Shown here: piece after piece, positions 16,983 to 25,770 of the stretch
Layout of the letters: every line of letters begins with the position of its first letter
Numbering within the stretch: the first letter of the stretch is position 1
The notes under the pieces: model-generated
The model's database searches: none
What the model was told of the DNA's origin: nothing
The model's input: only the letters and a program-made list of their open reading frames with translations
Assembly: GCA_963785245.1 (NCBI GenBank)
Contig: CAWAUO010000003.1
Span: 1-31,231, forward strand
Direction: 5' to 3'
Length of the DNA stretch: 31,231 nt
Source: JAHEEL01 sp963785245
Lineage (GTDB): Bacteria > Actinomycetota > Acidimicrobiia > Spongiisociales > UBA5794
Translations under genes and position numbers: made by a program

Positions 16983-18169
16983 GTACCGACTACGAGGCGC
17001 TCATGCATCGGTCTGAGGTTGCGGTCTCCGTGGAGCTGCAGACGCAGGACATGACGCTGAACATCGGCCCGCAGCACCCGTCGACGCACGGCGTGCTGCG
17101 CCTCGTCGCCAACGTCGACGGCGAACGCATCACCGGCGTCGAGCCTGCGATCGGCTACATGCACCGCGGCTACGAGAAGCTCGCCGAAGTCCGGACCTAC
17201 GCCCAGATGACGGCGCTCGTCAACCGCATCGACTGGGTGTCAGGCTTCGCAAGCGAAGTCCCGTTCATTGTTGGCGTCGAGAAGCTCACTGGCATCGAAC
17301 CTCCACCGCGAGCCCAGTGGATCCGACTCATCCTCACCGAACTGTTCCGGATCTCATCCCACATCGTGTTCACGTCCTCGTATCCCCTCGAATTGGGTGG
17401 CGTGACGCCGCTCTTCCACGCTCTGAGAGAACGCGAACGGGTCCTCGAGATCATCGAGGCGATGACCGGCGGGCGCTTCCATCCGAACTTCAACCGGGTC
17501 GGAGGGATCAAGCCCGCAGCCGGGGGAGGGAAGACCCAGAAGCAGGTCTCGATGGACATCCCCGAAGGCTGGCTCGAAGACGTCAAAGCCGCGATGGAGC
17601 GAGTGCTCCAGGCCACCGACGACAGCGACACGCTCGTCACCGGCAACGAATTGATCAAACAGAGAACGGTCGGCGTCGGCTGCATCCCCGCGGACAAGGC
17701 GATCGAGTACGGGCTCTCCGGGCCGAACCTCCGGGCTTCCGGCGTGGCGTACGACCTCCGCAAGCACGAGTTCCACCTTCCATACGACCAAGTCGAATTC
17801 GATGTGATCAGCGGCCAAGACGGGGACTGCTACGACCGCTACTGGGTGCGACTCCAGGAGATCCGCGAGTCGGTGAAGATCGTTCTGCAGGCCATCGACA
17901 AGATCCCGGCCGGGCCACTGCGAGCAAAGGCACCGCGCGTACTGAAGGTCCCGAAGGGTCAGGTCTACGTCCGAGGCGAGAACCCGAAGGGCGAGTTCGG
18001 CTACTACATCATCTCCGAGGGCGGTCAGAAGCCGTACCGGTTGAAGATCCGATCGACCTCGTTCTCGAACCTCTCGATCCTGCCGTGGGTCCTCAAGGGC
18101 GCCCTGGTCCCCGACCTGGTCGCGATCATGGGCAGCCTCGACTTCGTCCTCGGGGATGTAGACCGATGA
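16979..18169 (+). CDS. nuoD: Complex I subunit D (49-kDa type), with Trp at the quinone tyrosine position
   Basis: ATG 16979 overlaps nuoC; 396 aa. NIGPQHPSTHGVLRLV carries the quinone-contacting His (His37, equal to bovine His59 by alignment by eye). IGYMHRGYEKLAE holds Arg63, which corresponds to the arginine methylated by NDUFAF7 in the human subunit. The following NRIDWVSGFASEVPF has Trp86 where the family usually has the quinone-binding Tyr of R-x-D-Y (bovine Tyr108). The C-terminal half is normal (FDVISGQDGDCYDRYWVR, GEFGYYIISEGGQKPYRLK). The gene is followed by a 73-bp spacer with a tandem repeat, where nuoEFG would stand in a 14-gene operon. Confidence 0.97.
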   Translation: MSTDYEALMHRSEVAVSVELQTQDMTLNIGPQHPSTHGVLRLVANVDGERITGVEPAIGYMHRGYEKLAEVRTYAQMTALVNRIDWVSGFASEVPFIVGVEKLTGIEPPPRAQWIRLILTELFRISSHIVFTSSYPLELGGVTPLFHALRERERVLEIIEAMTGGRFHPNFNRVGGIKPAAGGGKTQKQVSMDIPEGWLEDVKAAMERVLQATDDSDTLVTGNELIKQRTVGVGCIPADKAIEYGLSGPNLRASGVAYDLRKHEFHLPYDQVEFDVISGQDGDCYDRYWVRLQEIRESVKIVLQAIDKIPAGPLRAKAPRVLKVPKGQVYVRGENPKGEFGYYIISEGGQKPYRLKIRSTSFSNLSILPWVLKGALVPDLVAIMGSLDFVLGDVDR

Positions 18170-18176
18170 CAGGGAA

Positions 18177-18207
18177 GTCGCCAGTCGCCAGTCGCCAGTC
18201 ACCAGTC
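18177..18207. repeat. 7-bp tandem repeat (GTCGCCA) in the nuoD-nuoH spacer
   Basis: Four tandem units, GTCGCCA three times then GTCACCA, end with a partial GTC. The repeat sits directly after the nuoD stop in the only wide gap of the nuo operon. A diverged copy with the same AA flank is at 26047-26077. The two look like members of a dispersed short-repeat family rather than chance. Confidence 0.8.
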
Positions 18208-18242
18208 CGAAGCACGGACCACGGTGCGCAGGGGGTGCACTC

Positions 18243-19262
18243 GTGATCACCGGGTGGTTCTGGGTCGATGTGATCATCAAAGTCGTGCTCGTGCTCGCCG
18301 TGATGATCGTGCTCGCCCTCGTGGCGATCTATGCCGAGCTGAAGGTCATGGCCCACATGCAGAACCGGATCGGGCCCTACTACGCGGGCGGTCGCTGGGG
18401 ATGGGCTCAGCCATTCGCCGACGCGCTGAAGTTCATCCAGAAGGAGGACCTGGTCCCGGCGGGCGCCGACAGCGTGATCTTCAAGTCCGCCCCATACGTC
18501 GTGGTGTCCGCGACCGTGGCGACGTTCGTTGTGATCCCGTTCAGCCCCAGTCTCGTTGCGCGAAACCTCGATCTCGGCGTGTACTTCCTCCTCGCCATCT
18601 CGTCACTCACCACGCTCGGCGTGCTCATGGCCGGATGGTCGTCGGCCAACAAGTACTCGCTCATGGGTGGCCTGCGTGCCGGCGCGCAGCTGATCGCCTA
18701 CGAACTCCCGCTGGTGCTGACGGTGGTTGCCGTGGTGGTCCAGGCAGGGACGATGTCACTGGTCGGCATCGTCGAAGCGCAGGCGGCACCGATCGAGATC
18801 GGCGGACTGTCGATCAGCCTCCCATTTCTCCTCAAGGGTCAGATCGTCGGCTTCCTCATCTTCGTCGTGGCAGCCGTCGCGGAGCTCTCTCGCATCCCGT
18901 TCGACATGCCGATAGCGGAATCGGAGCTCACGATGGGCTACCTGACCGAATACTCGTCGCTGCGGTTCACGATGTTCTTCCTCGGCGAGTACGCCGCCAT
19001 GATCTCGATGTCGGCAATCGCCGCAACCCTGTTCCTCGGCGGCTACTGGATGCCGTTCGTGCCCGAGTCGGCCCTCACGTTCGTCGGTCCGATGATCCTC
19101 ATCGCCAAGATCGCGATACTGGTGTTCTTCATGCTCTGGATTCGCTCGACCTGGCCACGCTTGCGTGAGGATCAACTCCAGGATCTCGCGTGGCGTTGGC
19201 TGATCCCGATCTCGCTCGCCAACATTCTCGTGATCGCCTTCTTCAAGGTGGTGGTGTTCTGA
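18243..19262 (+). CDS. nuoH: Complex I membrane subunit H
   Basis: Starts at GTG 18243 behind AGGGGGTG; 339 aa, with about eight membrane segments. YAELKVMAHMQNRIGPYYAG, WGWAQPFADALKFIQKEDL and the loop AELSRIPFDMPIAESELTMG, then YLTEYSSLRFTMFFLGEYA, are conserved family regions that form the quinone entry site and the start of the proton path. The common ETNRAPFD is AELSRIPFD here, a modest deviation. It overlaps nuoI by one base. It links the peripheral arm to the antiporter-like subunits. Confidence 0.97.
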   Translation: MITGWFWVDVIIKVVLVLAVMIVLALVAIYAELKVMAHMQNRIGPYYAGGRWGWAQPFADALKFIQKEDLVPAGADSVIFKSAPYVVVSATVATFVVIPFSPSLVARNLDLGVYFLLAISSLTTLGVLMAGWSSANKYSLMGGLRAGAQLIAYELPLVLTVVAVVVQAGTMSLVGIVEAQAAPIEIGGLSISLPFLLKGQIVGFLIFVVAAVAELSRIPFDMPIAESELTMGYLTEYSSLRFTMFFLGEYAAMISMSAIAATLFLGGYWMPFVPESALTFVGPMILIAKIAILVFFMLWIRSTWPRLREDQLQDLAWRWLIPISLANILVIAFFKVVVF

Positions 19263-19750
19263 TGACGCAGCCGATCAACAAGAGCGTGCGGTTCCCCTTC
19301 ACCGGCCTGTGGAAGGGCATGTGGTTCACGCTGAAGTACCTGTTCAAGCCGGTGCCGACCGTCATGTATCCGCAAGTCCAGGAGATCCCGGTCCCGAGGG
19401 CTCGCGGCGTCATCGCCCTCGACCCGGAGGCCTGCACCGTCTGCATGCTGTGCGCCAGGGAGTGCCCCGACTGGTGCATCTATATCGAAGGCCACAAAGA
19501 GGGACAACCCCCCGCGAAGCCCGGTGGCCGAGCCAGGACGAAGAACGAACTCGACCTGTTCGAGATCGACTACTCGCTGTGCATGTACTGCGGCATCTGC
19601 GTGGAGGTCTGCCCGTTCGATGCGCTGTTCTGGAGTCCCGAGTACGAGTACAGCAGCCATGAGGTCGCCGACCTCATCCACGGCAAGACCCGCCTGAAGG
19701 ACTGGCTGAAGACCGTCCCCGAGCCGCCGGCGCTGGAGCCGCAAGAATGA
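19262..19750 (+). CDS. nuoI: Complex I subunit I, two [4Fe-4S] ferredoxin-like protein
   Basis: ATG 19262 shares one base with the nuoH stop; 162 aa. Two complete cluster motifs are visible, CTVCMLCARECP and CMYCGICVEVCP, which bind N6a and N6b. An N-terminal amphipathic part (GLWKGMWFTLKYLF) lies along the membrane. In standard complex I it receives electrons from NuoG; with no NuoG here, NuoI is the probable docking face for another donor. The linker GHKEGQPPAKPGGRARTKNE between the clusters is basic, which might favour an acidic ferredoxin-like partner; that is inference. It overlaps nuoJ by four bases. Confidence 0.97.
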   Translation: MTQPINKSVRFPFTGLWKGMWFTLKYLFKPVPTVMYPQVQEIPVPRARGVIALDPEACTVCMLCARECPDWCIYIEGHKEGQPPAKPGGRARTKNELDLFEIDYSLCMYCGICVEVCPFDALFWSPEYEYSSHEVADLIHGKTRLKDWLKTVPEPPALEPQE

Positions 19751-20295
19751 CCGTCTCCTTCACCGACTGGATCACCGAACTCGCGAACTGGGTCTTCCTC
19801 CTGATCGCGATCCCGACGGTCGCCGCTGCCTTCTTCGTCGTGACGGCCAAGAACGTCGTGCGGGCGGTCCTCTCACTCGTGGTCACGCTGGCCGGTACTG
19901 CCGCGCTGTTCCTGATGCTCGGTGCCGAGTTCGTCGGCTGGACCGTCGTCCTCGTCTACATCGGAGCCGTCGTGATCCTGTTCCTCATGGGGATCATGAT
20001 CACCCAATCGCCGCTGAGGAAGAGCACCGACCTCAGCCAGCCGATGTCGACGCGCACGCCGGCGATCCTCCTCTCGGTGATCCTGTTCGGTGTCATCGCC
20101 TGGGCGTTGATCGTCTCGTTCGGCGCCGAGGCCATCCCGCTTCCCGACGAAGCGACGAGGACGGCTTCGATCGGCGAGGCGCTCTTCACGAACTGGGTGA
20201 TCCCGTTCGAAGCGGTGTCGTTCGTGCTGCTGGCGGCCCTCATCGGCGGCATCACGCTGGCACGCCGGGACCCGTCAGAGGAGGTTGATGCATGA
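19747..20295 (+). CDS. nuoJ: Complex I membrane subunit J
   Basis: ATG 19747 lies in an ATGA overlap; 182 aa, with five hydrophobic segments. FFVVTAKNVVRAVLSLVVTL and the third helix EFVGWTVVLVYIGAVVILFLM are the diagnostic parts; the latter holds the conserved Glu/Tyr region and the pi-bulge helix that links the quinone site to proton pumping. It overlaps nuoK by four bases. Confidence 0.96.
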   Translation: MTVSFTDWITELANWVFLLIAIPTVAAAFFVVTAKNVVRAVLSLVVTLAGTAALFLMLGAEFVGWTVVLVYIGAVVILFLMGIMITQSPLRKSTDLSQPMSTRTPAILLSVILFGVIAWALIVSFGAEAIPLPDEATRTASIGEALFTNWVIPFEAVSFVLLAALIGGITLARRDPSEEVDA

Positions 20296-20597
20296 CCATC
20301 GTGCAGTTCGTCCTCCTCGGCGCCGCTCTCTTCTCCATCGGGCTCTACGGTGTGCTGACCCGGCGGAACGCGGTCCTCGTACTTGCGTCGGTCGAGGTGA
20401 TGCTGGCCGCCGTGAATGTGAACCTCGTGGCGTTCGACGTGTACCTCGCCGATGCTTCAAGCGCCGGCCAGGTGATGGCGCTGTTCATCATCGCTCTCGC
20501 TGCGGCCGAAGTTGGGATCGGTATCGCGATCGTGCTCATGATCTTCCGGAACCGGCGCTCCGCGGACGTCGACGAGCTGGACACGATGAGGAACTGA
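20292..20597 (+). CDS. nuoK: Complex I membrane subunit K
   Basis: ATG 20292; 101 aa, three membrane helices, the normal length. RRNAVLVLASVEVMLAAVNV holds the first conserved intramembrane Glu and VMALFIIALAAAEVGIGIAI the second, both needed for proton transfer in studied enzymes. The stop overlaps the nuoL ATG by one base. Confidence 0.97.
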   Translation: MTIVQFVLLGAALFSIGLYGVLTRRNAVLVLASVEVMLAAVNVNLVAFDVYLADASSAGQVMALFIIALAAAEVGIGIAIVLMIFRNRRSADVDELDTMRN

Positions 20598-22657
20598 TGA
20601 TCGCCGCACTAACTCCATTCCTCGCCGGCTTCGCCTTCTTCTCAGAAGAGGAAGTGCACGAGGTACATGCCGGTGACGGTGGCTGGCTCGCTGAATGGGC
20701 GTGGCTCATCGTGGTCGTCCCACTCGTCATCACCTTCCTCATCGTCTTCTTCGGTAAGCGTTCGCCCCTGAAAGGGTGGGGGATGGCCACCTTCGGAATG
20801 GCATTCGTCGCCGTCTACGGCGCGGTCCTCGCCTGGGTGAACCTGCAAGAGGGCATCCTGTACGAAGGGGCCATCGAGATCGGGCAGATCGGGGCATTTA
20901 CCCTCGAGTGGGGCTGGGTCGTCGACGGACTGTCGATCATGATGTACTTCCTCGTGGGCGTCATCGGGTTCCTCGTGTTCACATACGCCAACGGCTACAT
21001 GAAGGGCGACATCCGGTACACGTGGTTCTTCGCGTCGTTCTCACTCTTCGCAGGCGGCATGCTCGTGCTCGTCTCGGCACCAAACCTCATCCAGTTGATC
21101 GTCGGATGGGAACTCGTCGGCGTGTCCTCGTATCTCCTGATCGCCCACTACTGGGAGGACTTCGACAACGTCGACGCCGGCAACAAGGCGTTCATGGTCA
21201 ACAAGGTCGCAGACGCCGGGTTGTTCATCGGAGCGATCATCATGGCCCTGTCGGCAGGTTCGTTCCAGTTCTCAGAGATCTTCGAGTCGATGACCGGCGG
21301 GAACTCGACCCTCGCCCAGTTCGGCTTCTGGGCCGGGCTCGCGTTGTTCATCGGGGCGATGGGCAAGAGCGCACAGTTCCCGTTCCACGTCTGGCTGCCG
21401 GATGCCATGGCCGGCCCGACTCCGGTCTCGGCGCTCATGCACGCCGCGACCATGGTTACGGCGGGCATCTACCTCGTCGCCCGACTGTTCCCGTTCTACC
21501 AACTGCCGGAGTACGGCGGCGGCGTCTCGTGGATCATCACCATCATCGGTGCGATCACGTTGTTCTTCATGGGGTTGCTCGCGCTCGTGCAGAACGACAT
21601 CAAGAAGGTTCTGGCCTACTCCACCGTCAGCCAATTGGGCTACATGATGGCGGCCATGGGGGTCGGGGCCTACACCGCCGGGTTGTTCCACCTGTTCACG
21701 CATGCGTTCTTCAAGTCCCTGCTGTTCCTCGCTGCCGGTTCGGTGATCCACGCGGTCCACTCGAACAACATGTCGGACATGGGTGGCTTGAGGAAGTACC
21801 TGCCGGCCACGTTCTGGACGTTCATGATCGGCACGGCGGCGCTGGTCGGCCTCTTCCCGTTCGCCGGCTTCTGGTCGAAGGACGAGATCATCGCCTCGGC
21901 CTACTACAACGCATCCGAGGATCCGACCGCTGCGGCATGGTTCATGGTCGTGCTGTCGATCGCAGGGGCGTTCATCACCGCGTTCTACATGGCCCGCGCC
22001 GTCTCGCTGACCTTCTTCGGGAAGTACCAGGGACACGGAGAGCCACACGAGTCTCCGAAGATCATGACGGTGCCGCTTGCGATCCTCGCTGCGTTCGCCG
22101 CGGTGACCGGCCTCCTCAACGCCCCCGGACTCACCCATGTGTTCACGGACTGGGTGACGGTGCGGGCGTTCCCGATCGTGGAGCACCACTTCGAAGCGCC
22201 GAGTTGGGGACTGATTGCGATCGTGACACCGGTGGTGCTCATCGCGCTCGCCATCGGCTTCTATCTGTACCGGCCGAAGGAGACCCAGACCGAGCGGGAC
22301 GAGTTCAGCATTCCGGTGCTCTACCCATTGCTGGACCACAAGTACTACATCGACGATTTCTACATGGACGGCATCGTCCGGCCGACCATGGGCCCCCTCG
22401 CCGACGGAACGCTCTGGGTCGACCAGAACGTGGTCGACGCCGTTCCGAACTTGGTCGGAGGCGGGGCCAAACACACTGCAGACGCGGTCAACACGTTCGA
22501 CCAGCGCGGAGTCGACGGTGTGTTCAACTTGCTGAGCGCGGCAACCGGCGCCGCCGGGGGATTCCTGCGCAAGACGTTCACCGGACGAGTCCAGCAGTAC
22601 GCGGCAATCAGTTTTGCGGGCGTGGTCATCCTCGCCTTGCTGTTCATGATCTTCTGA
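20597..22657 (+). CDS. nuoL: Complex I antiporter-like subunit L
   Basis: I choose ATG 20597 at the nuoK stop over the upstream open frame, which is a shadow of nuoK. The product is 686 aa. Key residues are visible: the Glu of LIVGWELVGVSSYLLI, the Lys of GAMGKSAQFPFHVWLPDA, the His-rich AMAGPTPVSALMHAATMVTA and the Lys of NDIKKVLAYSTVSQLGYMM. The C-terminal part carries the long lateral helix region and a final membrane segment. NuoL is the distal proton pump of the membrane arm. The stop is 16 bp before nuoM. Confidence 0.97.
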   Translation: MIAALTPFLAGFAFFSEEEVHEVHAGDGGWLAEWAWLIVVVPLVITFLIVFFGKRSPLKGWGMATFGMAFVAVYGAVLAWVNLQEGILYEGAIEIGQIGAFTLEWGWVVDGLSIMMYFLVGVIGFLVFTYANGYMKGDIRYTWFFASFSLFAGGMLVLVSAPNLIQLIVGWELVGVSSYLLIAHYWEDFDNVDAGNKAFMVNKVADAGLFIGAIIMALSAGSFQFSEIFESMTGGNSTLAQFGFWAGLALFIGAMGKSAQFPFHVWLPDAMAGPTPVSALMHAATMVTAGIYLVARLFPFYQLPEYGGGVSWIITIIGAITLFFMGLLALVQNDIKKVLAYSTVSQLGYMMAAMGVGAYTAGLFHLFTHAFFKSLLFLAAGSVIHAVHSNNMSDMGGLRKYLPATFWTFMIGTAALVGLFPFAGFWSKDEIIASAYYNASEDPTAAAWFMVVLSIAGAFITAFYMARAVSLTFFGKYQGHGEPHESPKIMTVPLAILAAFAAVTGLLNAPGLTHVFTDWVTVRAFPIVEHHFEAPSWGLIAIVTPVVLIALAIGFYLYRPKETQTERDEFSIPVLYPLLDHKYYIDDFYMDGIVRPTMGPLADGTLWVDQNVVDAVPNLVGGGAKHTADAVNTFDQRGVDGVFNLLSAATGAAGGFLRKTFTGRVQQYAAISFAGVVILALLFMIF

Positions 22658-22673
22658 TAGGAGGAGCAACGAA

Positions 22674-24254
22674 ATGGAGTGGTTCGACAGCGGCTGGGGC
22701 CTGAGCCTCATTGTCTTCCTGCCGCTGGTTGGCGCGTTGATCCTGGCAGCGATCCCGCGTTCGGCCGAAGCAGGATTGAAATGGGTGGCCCTCGTAACGG
22801 CGCTCGGAACCTTCGCGCTCGCCATCCTCCTTGCGGTGCGCTTTGACTACGGCGCCGCGGCACAGATGCAGTTCGGCACCGACCTGCCGTGGATCGAAGC
22901 AATCAACGCCCGATTCCACATCGGTGTCGACGGAATCTCGCTGCCGCTGGTGGTGCTCTCCACGTTCATCACGACCCTCGTGGTGATCTACTCGTGGAAC
23001 CACTGGCCCGAACCGCACAACCCGAAGCTGCTGCTGATCCTCACGATGATCCTCGCAACGGGCATGACCGGGACGTTCGTGGCCCTCGACCTCGTCCTGT
23101 TCTTCGTGTTCTTCGAGGTGGTCCTCCTCCCGATGTACTTCATGATCGGGATCTGGGGCGACACGAGCGTGCGGGTGGTTCCGGTCGTGCATTGGGAGAT
23201 CGAGTTGCGGCTCTACGCGTCGATCAAGTTCTTCCTCTTCACGCTGTTCGGCTCGGCGTTCATGCTGCTCGGCTTCCTGGCGCTCTACTTCAAGTCTGGC
23301 GATGCGGGGGCGAGGACGTTCGACATTCTCGAACTCTCGGCACTTGGCCAGGCCGGCCTCTTCGCCGGTTCGTTCGCGTTCTGGGTCTTCGCCGCGATGT
23401 TCATCGGCTTCGCCGTCAAGGTGCCGATGTGGCCGCTGCACACGTGGCTCCCGGACGCCCACACTGCGGCACCCACGATCGGATCGGTCATCCTTGCCGC
23501 CATCCTCCTGAAGCTCGGCACGTACGGCTTCATCCGGATCTCGATCCCAATCCTCCCCGAGGAGGCGAAGAACTGGGCGTGGTTCATCGGGGTCCTCGCG
23601 GTGATCGGCATCATCTACGGGTCGCTGGCGTGTCTCGCCCAAAACGACATGAAGCGACTGATCGCGTACTCGTCGGTCGGCCACATGGGCTTCGTCATGC
23701 TCGGCGTCGCGACGCTGAACGAGATCGGCATCAACGCGGCCATCATCGGCATGGTCGCGCACGGACTGATCACCGGCCTCCTGTTCTTCATCGCAGGTTC
23801 GATGGCCCACCGGTACCACACAAGGGACATGAGCCGTCTCGGTGGCCAGATGATCCTCATGCCGAAGATGGGAGTCATGCTCGGCTTCGCGGCGATGGCG
23901 TCGCTGGGCCTGCCGGCCCTCGCGGGGTTCTGGGGCGAGTTCATGTCGCTGCTGGCCGCCTTCAACCCGCTGCCGGGCCTGAGCGTCGGCCTGTTCCGAA
24001 CGCTGATGGTGATCGCCGCCGTCGGAACCGTGCTCACCGCCGGCTACATGCTGTGGATGCTCCGGAGCGTCGACTTCGGCGAACCCGCAGCCGAATGGGG
24101 CGACCACGAACTCCACGACATCGACACGTACGAGTGGATGGCATGGGCGCCGCTCGTGGTGATGACCCTCGCCATCGGTGTGTACCCGGCGATCGTCTTC
24201 GGCGCCACGAACGATGCGGTCATCAATCTGGTCGCAAGGGCCTTCGGAGGCTGA
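22674..24254 (+). CDS. nuoM: Complex I antiporter-like subunit M
   Basis: ATG 22674 follows a strong GGAGG; 526 aa, about 14 membrane helices. FFEVVLLPMYFMIGIWG has the conserved Glu, AVKVPMWPLHTWLPDAHTAA the Lys, and NDMKRLIAYSSVGHMGFVM the second Lys of the proton channel. It is a proton-pumping subunit between NuoN and NuoL. The strong ribosome site is unlike most of its coupled neighbours and may reset translation late in a 10-kb message. Confidence 0.97.
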   Translation: MEWFDSGWGLSLIVFLPLVGALILAAIPRSAEAGLKWVALVTALGTFALAILLAVRFDYGAAAQMQFGTDLPWIEAINARFHIGVDGISLPLVVLSTFITTLVVIYSWNHWPEPHNPKLLLILTMILATGMTGTFVALDLVLFFVFFEVVLLPMYFMIGIWGDTSVRVVPVVHWEIELRLYASIKFFLFTLFGSAFMLLGFLALYFKSGDAGARTFDILELSALGQAGLFAGSFAFWVFAAMFIGFAVKVPMWPLHTWLPDAHTAAPTIGSVILAAILLKLGTYGFIRISIPILPEEAKNWAWFIGVLAVIGIIYGSLACLAQNDMKRLIAYSSVGHMGFVMLGVATLNEIGINAAIIGMVAHGLITGLLFFIAGSMAHRYHTRDMSRLGGQMILMPKMGVMLGFAAMASLGLPALAGFWGEFMSLLAAFNPLPGLSVGLFRTLMVIAAVGTVLTAGYMLWMLRSVDFGEPAAEWGDHELHDIDTYEWMAWAPLVVMTLAIGVYPAIVFGATNDAVINLVARAFGG

Positions 24255-24258
24255 TGAC

Positions 24259-25761
24259 GTGATCGACTACCACGCGATCCTTCCCGAGATCATCCTGGCG
24301 GTGACGGTTCTGGCCGTCATCGCCACGGATCTCGTGATCCGTGAGAAGTTCTACGGGGCGATCGTTGGAATGGTTGGCCTGTTCGCAGCGTTCGTTCCGC
24401 TGTTCACGCTTGCGATGTGCGACGACCTCTCGTTCTGCACCGGGACGTTGCCGAGGGAACTCTTCGGCGGGTCGTATGTCGTCGACCAGTACGCGCTGGT
24501 GTTGAAGGGGCTGTTCCTGGCCTCCGCGTTCGTCGTCCTTCTGCTTTCGGTGGCCTATCTCGAATCCGACCGGTACTACGAGGGCGAGTACTACTTCCTG
24601 CTGCTGTCGGCCGTGCTCGGTGCCGTCGTGATGGCGTCGTCGCGTGACTTCATCACGATGATCGTCGGTCTCGAACTCGTTTCGGGACCGGGGTTCCTGC
24701 TCGCCGGCTGGCGCAAGGCCGACGAGAAGTCGAACGAGGCGGCGCTGAAGTTCTTCATCATCGGTGTCGTCGCATTCGCGCTGCTGGTGATGGGGGTGAG
24801 CCTGCTCTACGGAATCAGCGGAACGCAACTGTTCTCCGAACTCGCCGTGGTGCCGCAGTCGATAGCAGACGAACCGGTCTTCGGGCTCGGGATGCTGTTC
24901 GTGTTTCTCGGCTTCGCCTTCAAGATCTCGGCTGTGCCGTTCCATGTTTGGACACCCGACGTCTATGAAGGCTCGCCGACACCGGTGACGGCGTGGCTGT
25001 CGGTCGGTTCGAAGGGCGCAGGGTTCGTCGGGGTGCTCACCGTCGCCTACCTTGCGTTCCCCGACCAGTCTTCGGTGTGGGGCCCGTTGCTCTGGCTCCT
25101 CGCGGCGCTCTCGATGACGATCGGGAACCTCGTTGCCATCAAGCAGACCAACATCGTTCGCCTCCTCGGATACTCGTCGATCGCCCAGGCCGGATTCATG
25201 CTTGCGCCGTTCGGTGCGGCCGCGGCTGCCGGGGCCGATCTCCAGGAGGCGTTCGCAGCAACGATCGCCTATCTCCTCATCTATGCCGTCATGAACCTCG
25301 GAGCGTTCGGAGTTGTGATCGCCGTCGGGGCGCGCGTGAAGTCGTACGAACTCGCCGACTGGGGTGGAATGTATCGCTGGGGCCCGGGTCTCGCGGTTCT
25401 GTTGTCGTTGTTCTTCATGTCCCTTGCCGGCATTCCGCCCCTGGCCGGATGGTTCGCGAAGCTGGCGATGTTCAGCGCCACCATTGGCGTGGAATCACCG
25501 TGGGGCTACTCGATCGCAGTCATCGCTGCCGTCAACGCGGTCGTGGCGTTCGTCTACTACTCCAAGGTCGTCAAGTCGGTCATGTTCGACCCGGTGCCGG
25601 ACTCGATCGATCCGGACCTTCTCGGGCGCATGAAGCTCGCCCCGACCCTTGGATTCGCCCTCGGCGTGACGACCGTGTTGGTCCTCGTGCTCGGCGTGTT
25701 CCCCGGGGTCATCGCCAGCCTGTCGAGGTTCACCGCCGAAGTCCTTGCCACCGGCTTCTAG
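24259..25761 (+). CDS. nuoN: Complex I antiporter-like subunit N
   Basis: I choose GTG 24259, giving V-IDYHAILPEIILAVTV behind GGAGG at 24246-24250; the open frame upstream is a shadow of nuoM. The product is 500 aa. LELVSGPGFLLAGWRK holds the usual Glu region, KISAVPFHVWTPDVYEGSPT the Lys and channel loop, and NIVRLLGYSSIAQAGFML the second half-channel. It is the proton pump closest to NuoK. Last nuo gene; the methyltransferase gene follows after 9 bp. Confidence 0.97.
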   Translation: MIDYHAILPEIILAVTVLAVIATDLVIREKFYGAIVGMVGLFAAFVPLFTLAMCDDLSFCTGTLPRELFGGSYVVDQYALVLKGLFLASAFVVLLLSVAYLESDRYYEGEYYFLLLSAVLGAVVMASSRDFITMIVGLELVSGPGFLLAGWRKADEKSNEAALKFFIIGVVAFALLVMGVSLLYGISGTQLFSELAVVPQSIADEPVFGLGMLFVFLGFAFKISAVPFHVWTPDVYEGSPTPVTAWLSVGSKGAGFVGVLTVAYLAFPDQSSVWGPLLWLLAALSMTIGNLVAIKQTNIVRLLGYSSIAQAGFMLAPFGAAAAAGADLQEAFAATIAYLLIYAVMNLGAFGVVIAVGARVKSYELADWGGMYRWGPGLAVLLSLFFMSLAGIPPLAGWFAKLAMFSATIGVESPWGYSIAVIAAVNAVVAFVYYSKVVKSVMFDPVPDSIDPDLLGRMKLAPTLGFALGVTTVLVLVLGVFPGVIASLSRFTAEVLATGF

Positions 25762-25770
25762 CGCCGAAGC

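Noticed and set aside
18177..18207. CRISPR-like array
   Set aside because: Units are 7 bp and directly tandem with no spacers, and no cas genes are present.
20285..20596. Upstream extension of nuoL to 20285
   Set aside because: That stretch is nuoK in another frame; the ATG at 20597 overlaps the nuoK stop as in the rest of the operon.
22644..24116. 490-codon minus-strand ORF opposite nuoM, and a similar 517-codon one at 21272-22825
   Set aside because: Their products are rich in Arg, Glu, His and Asp with no domain logic, typical antisense shadows of high-GC membrane-protein genes.
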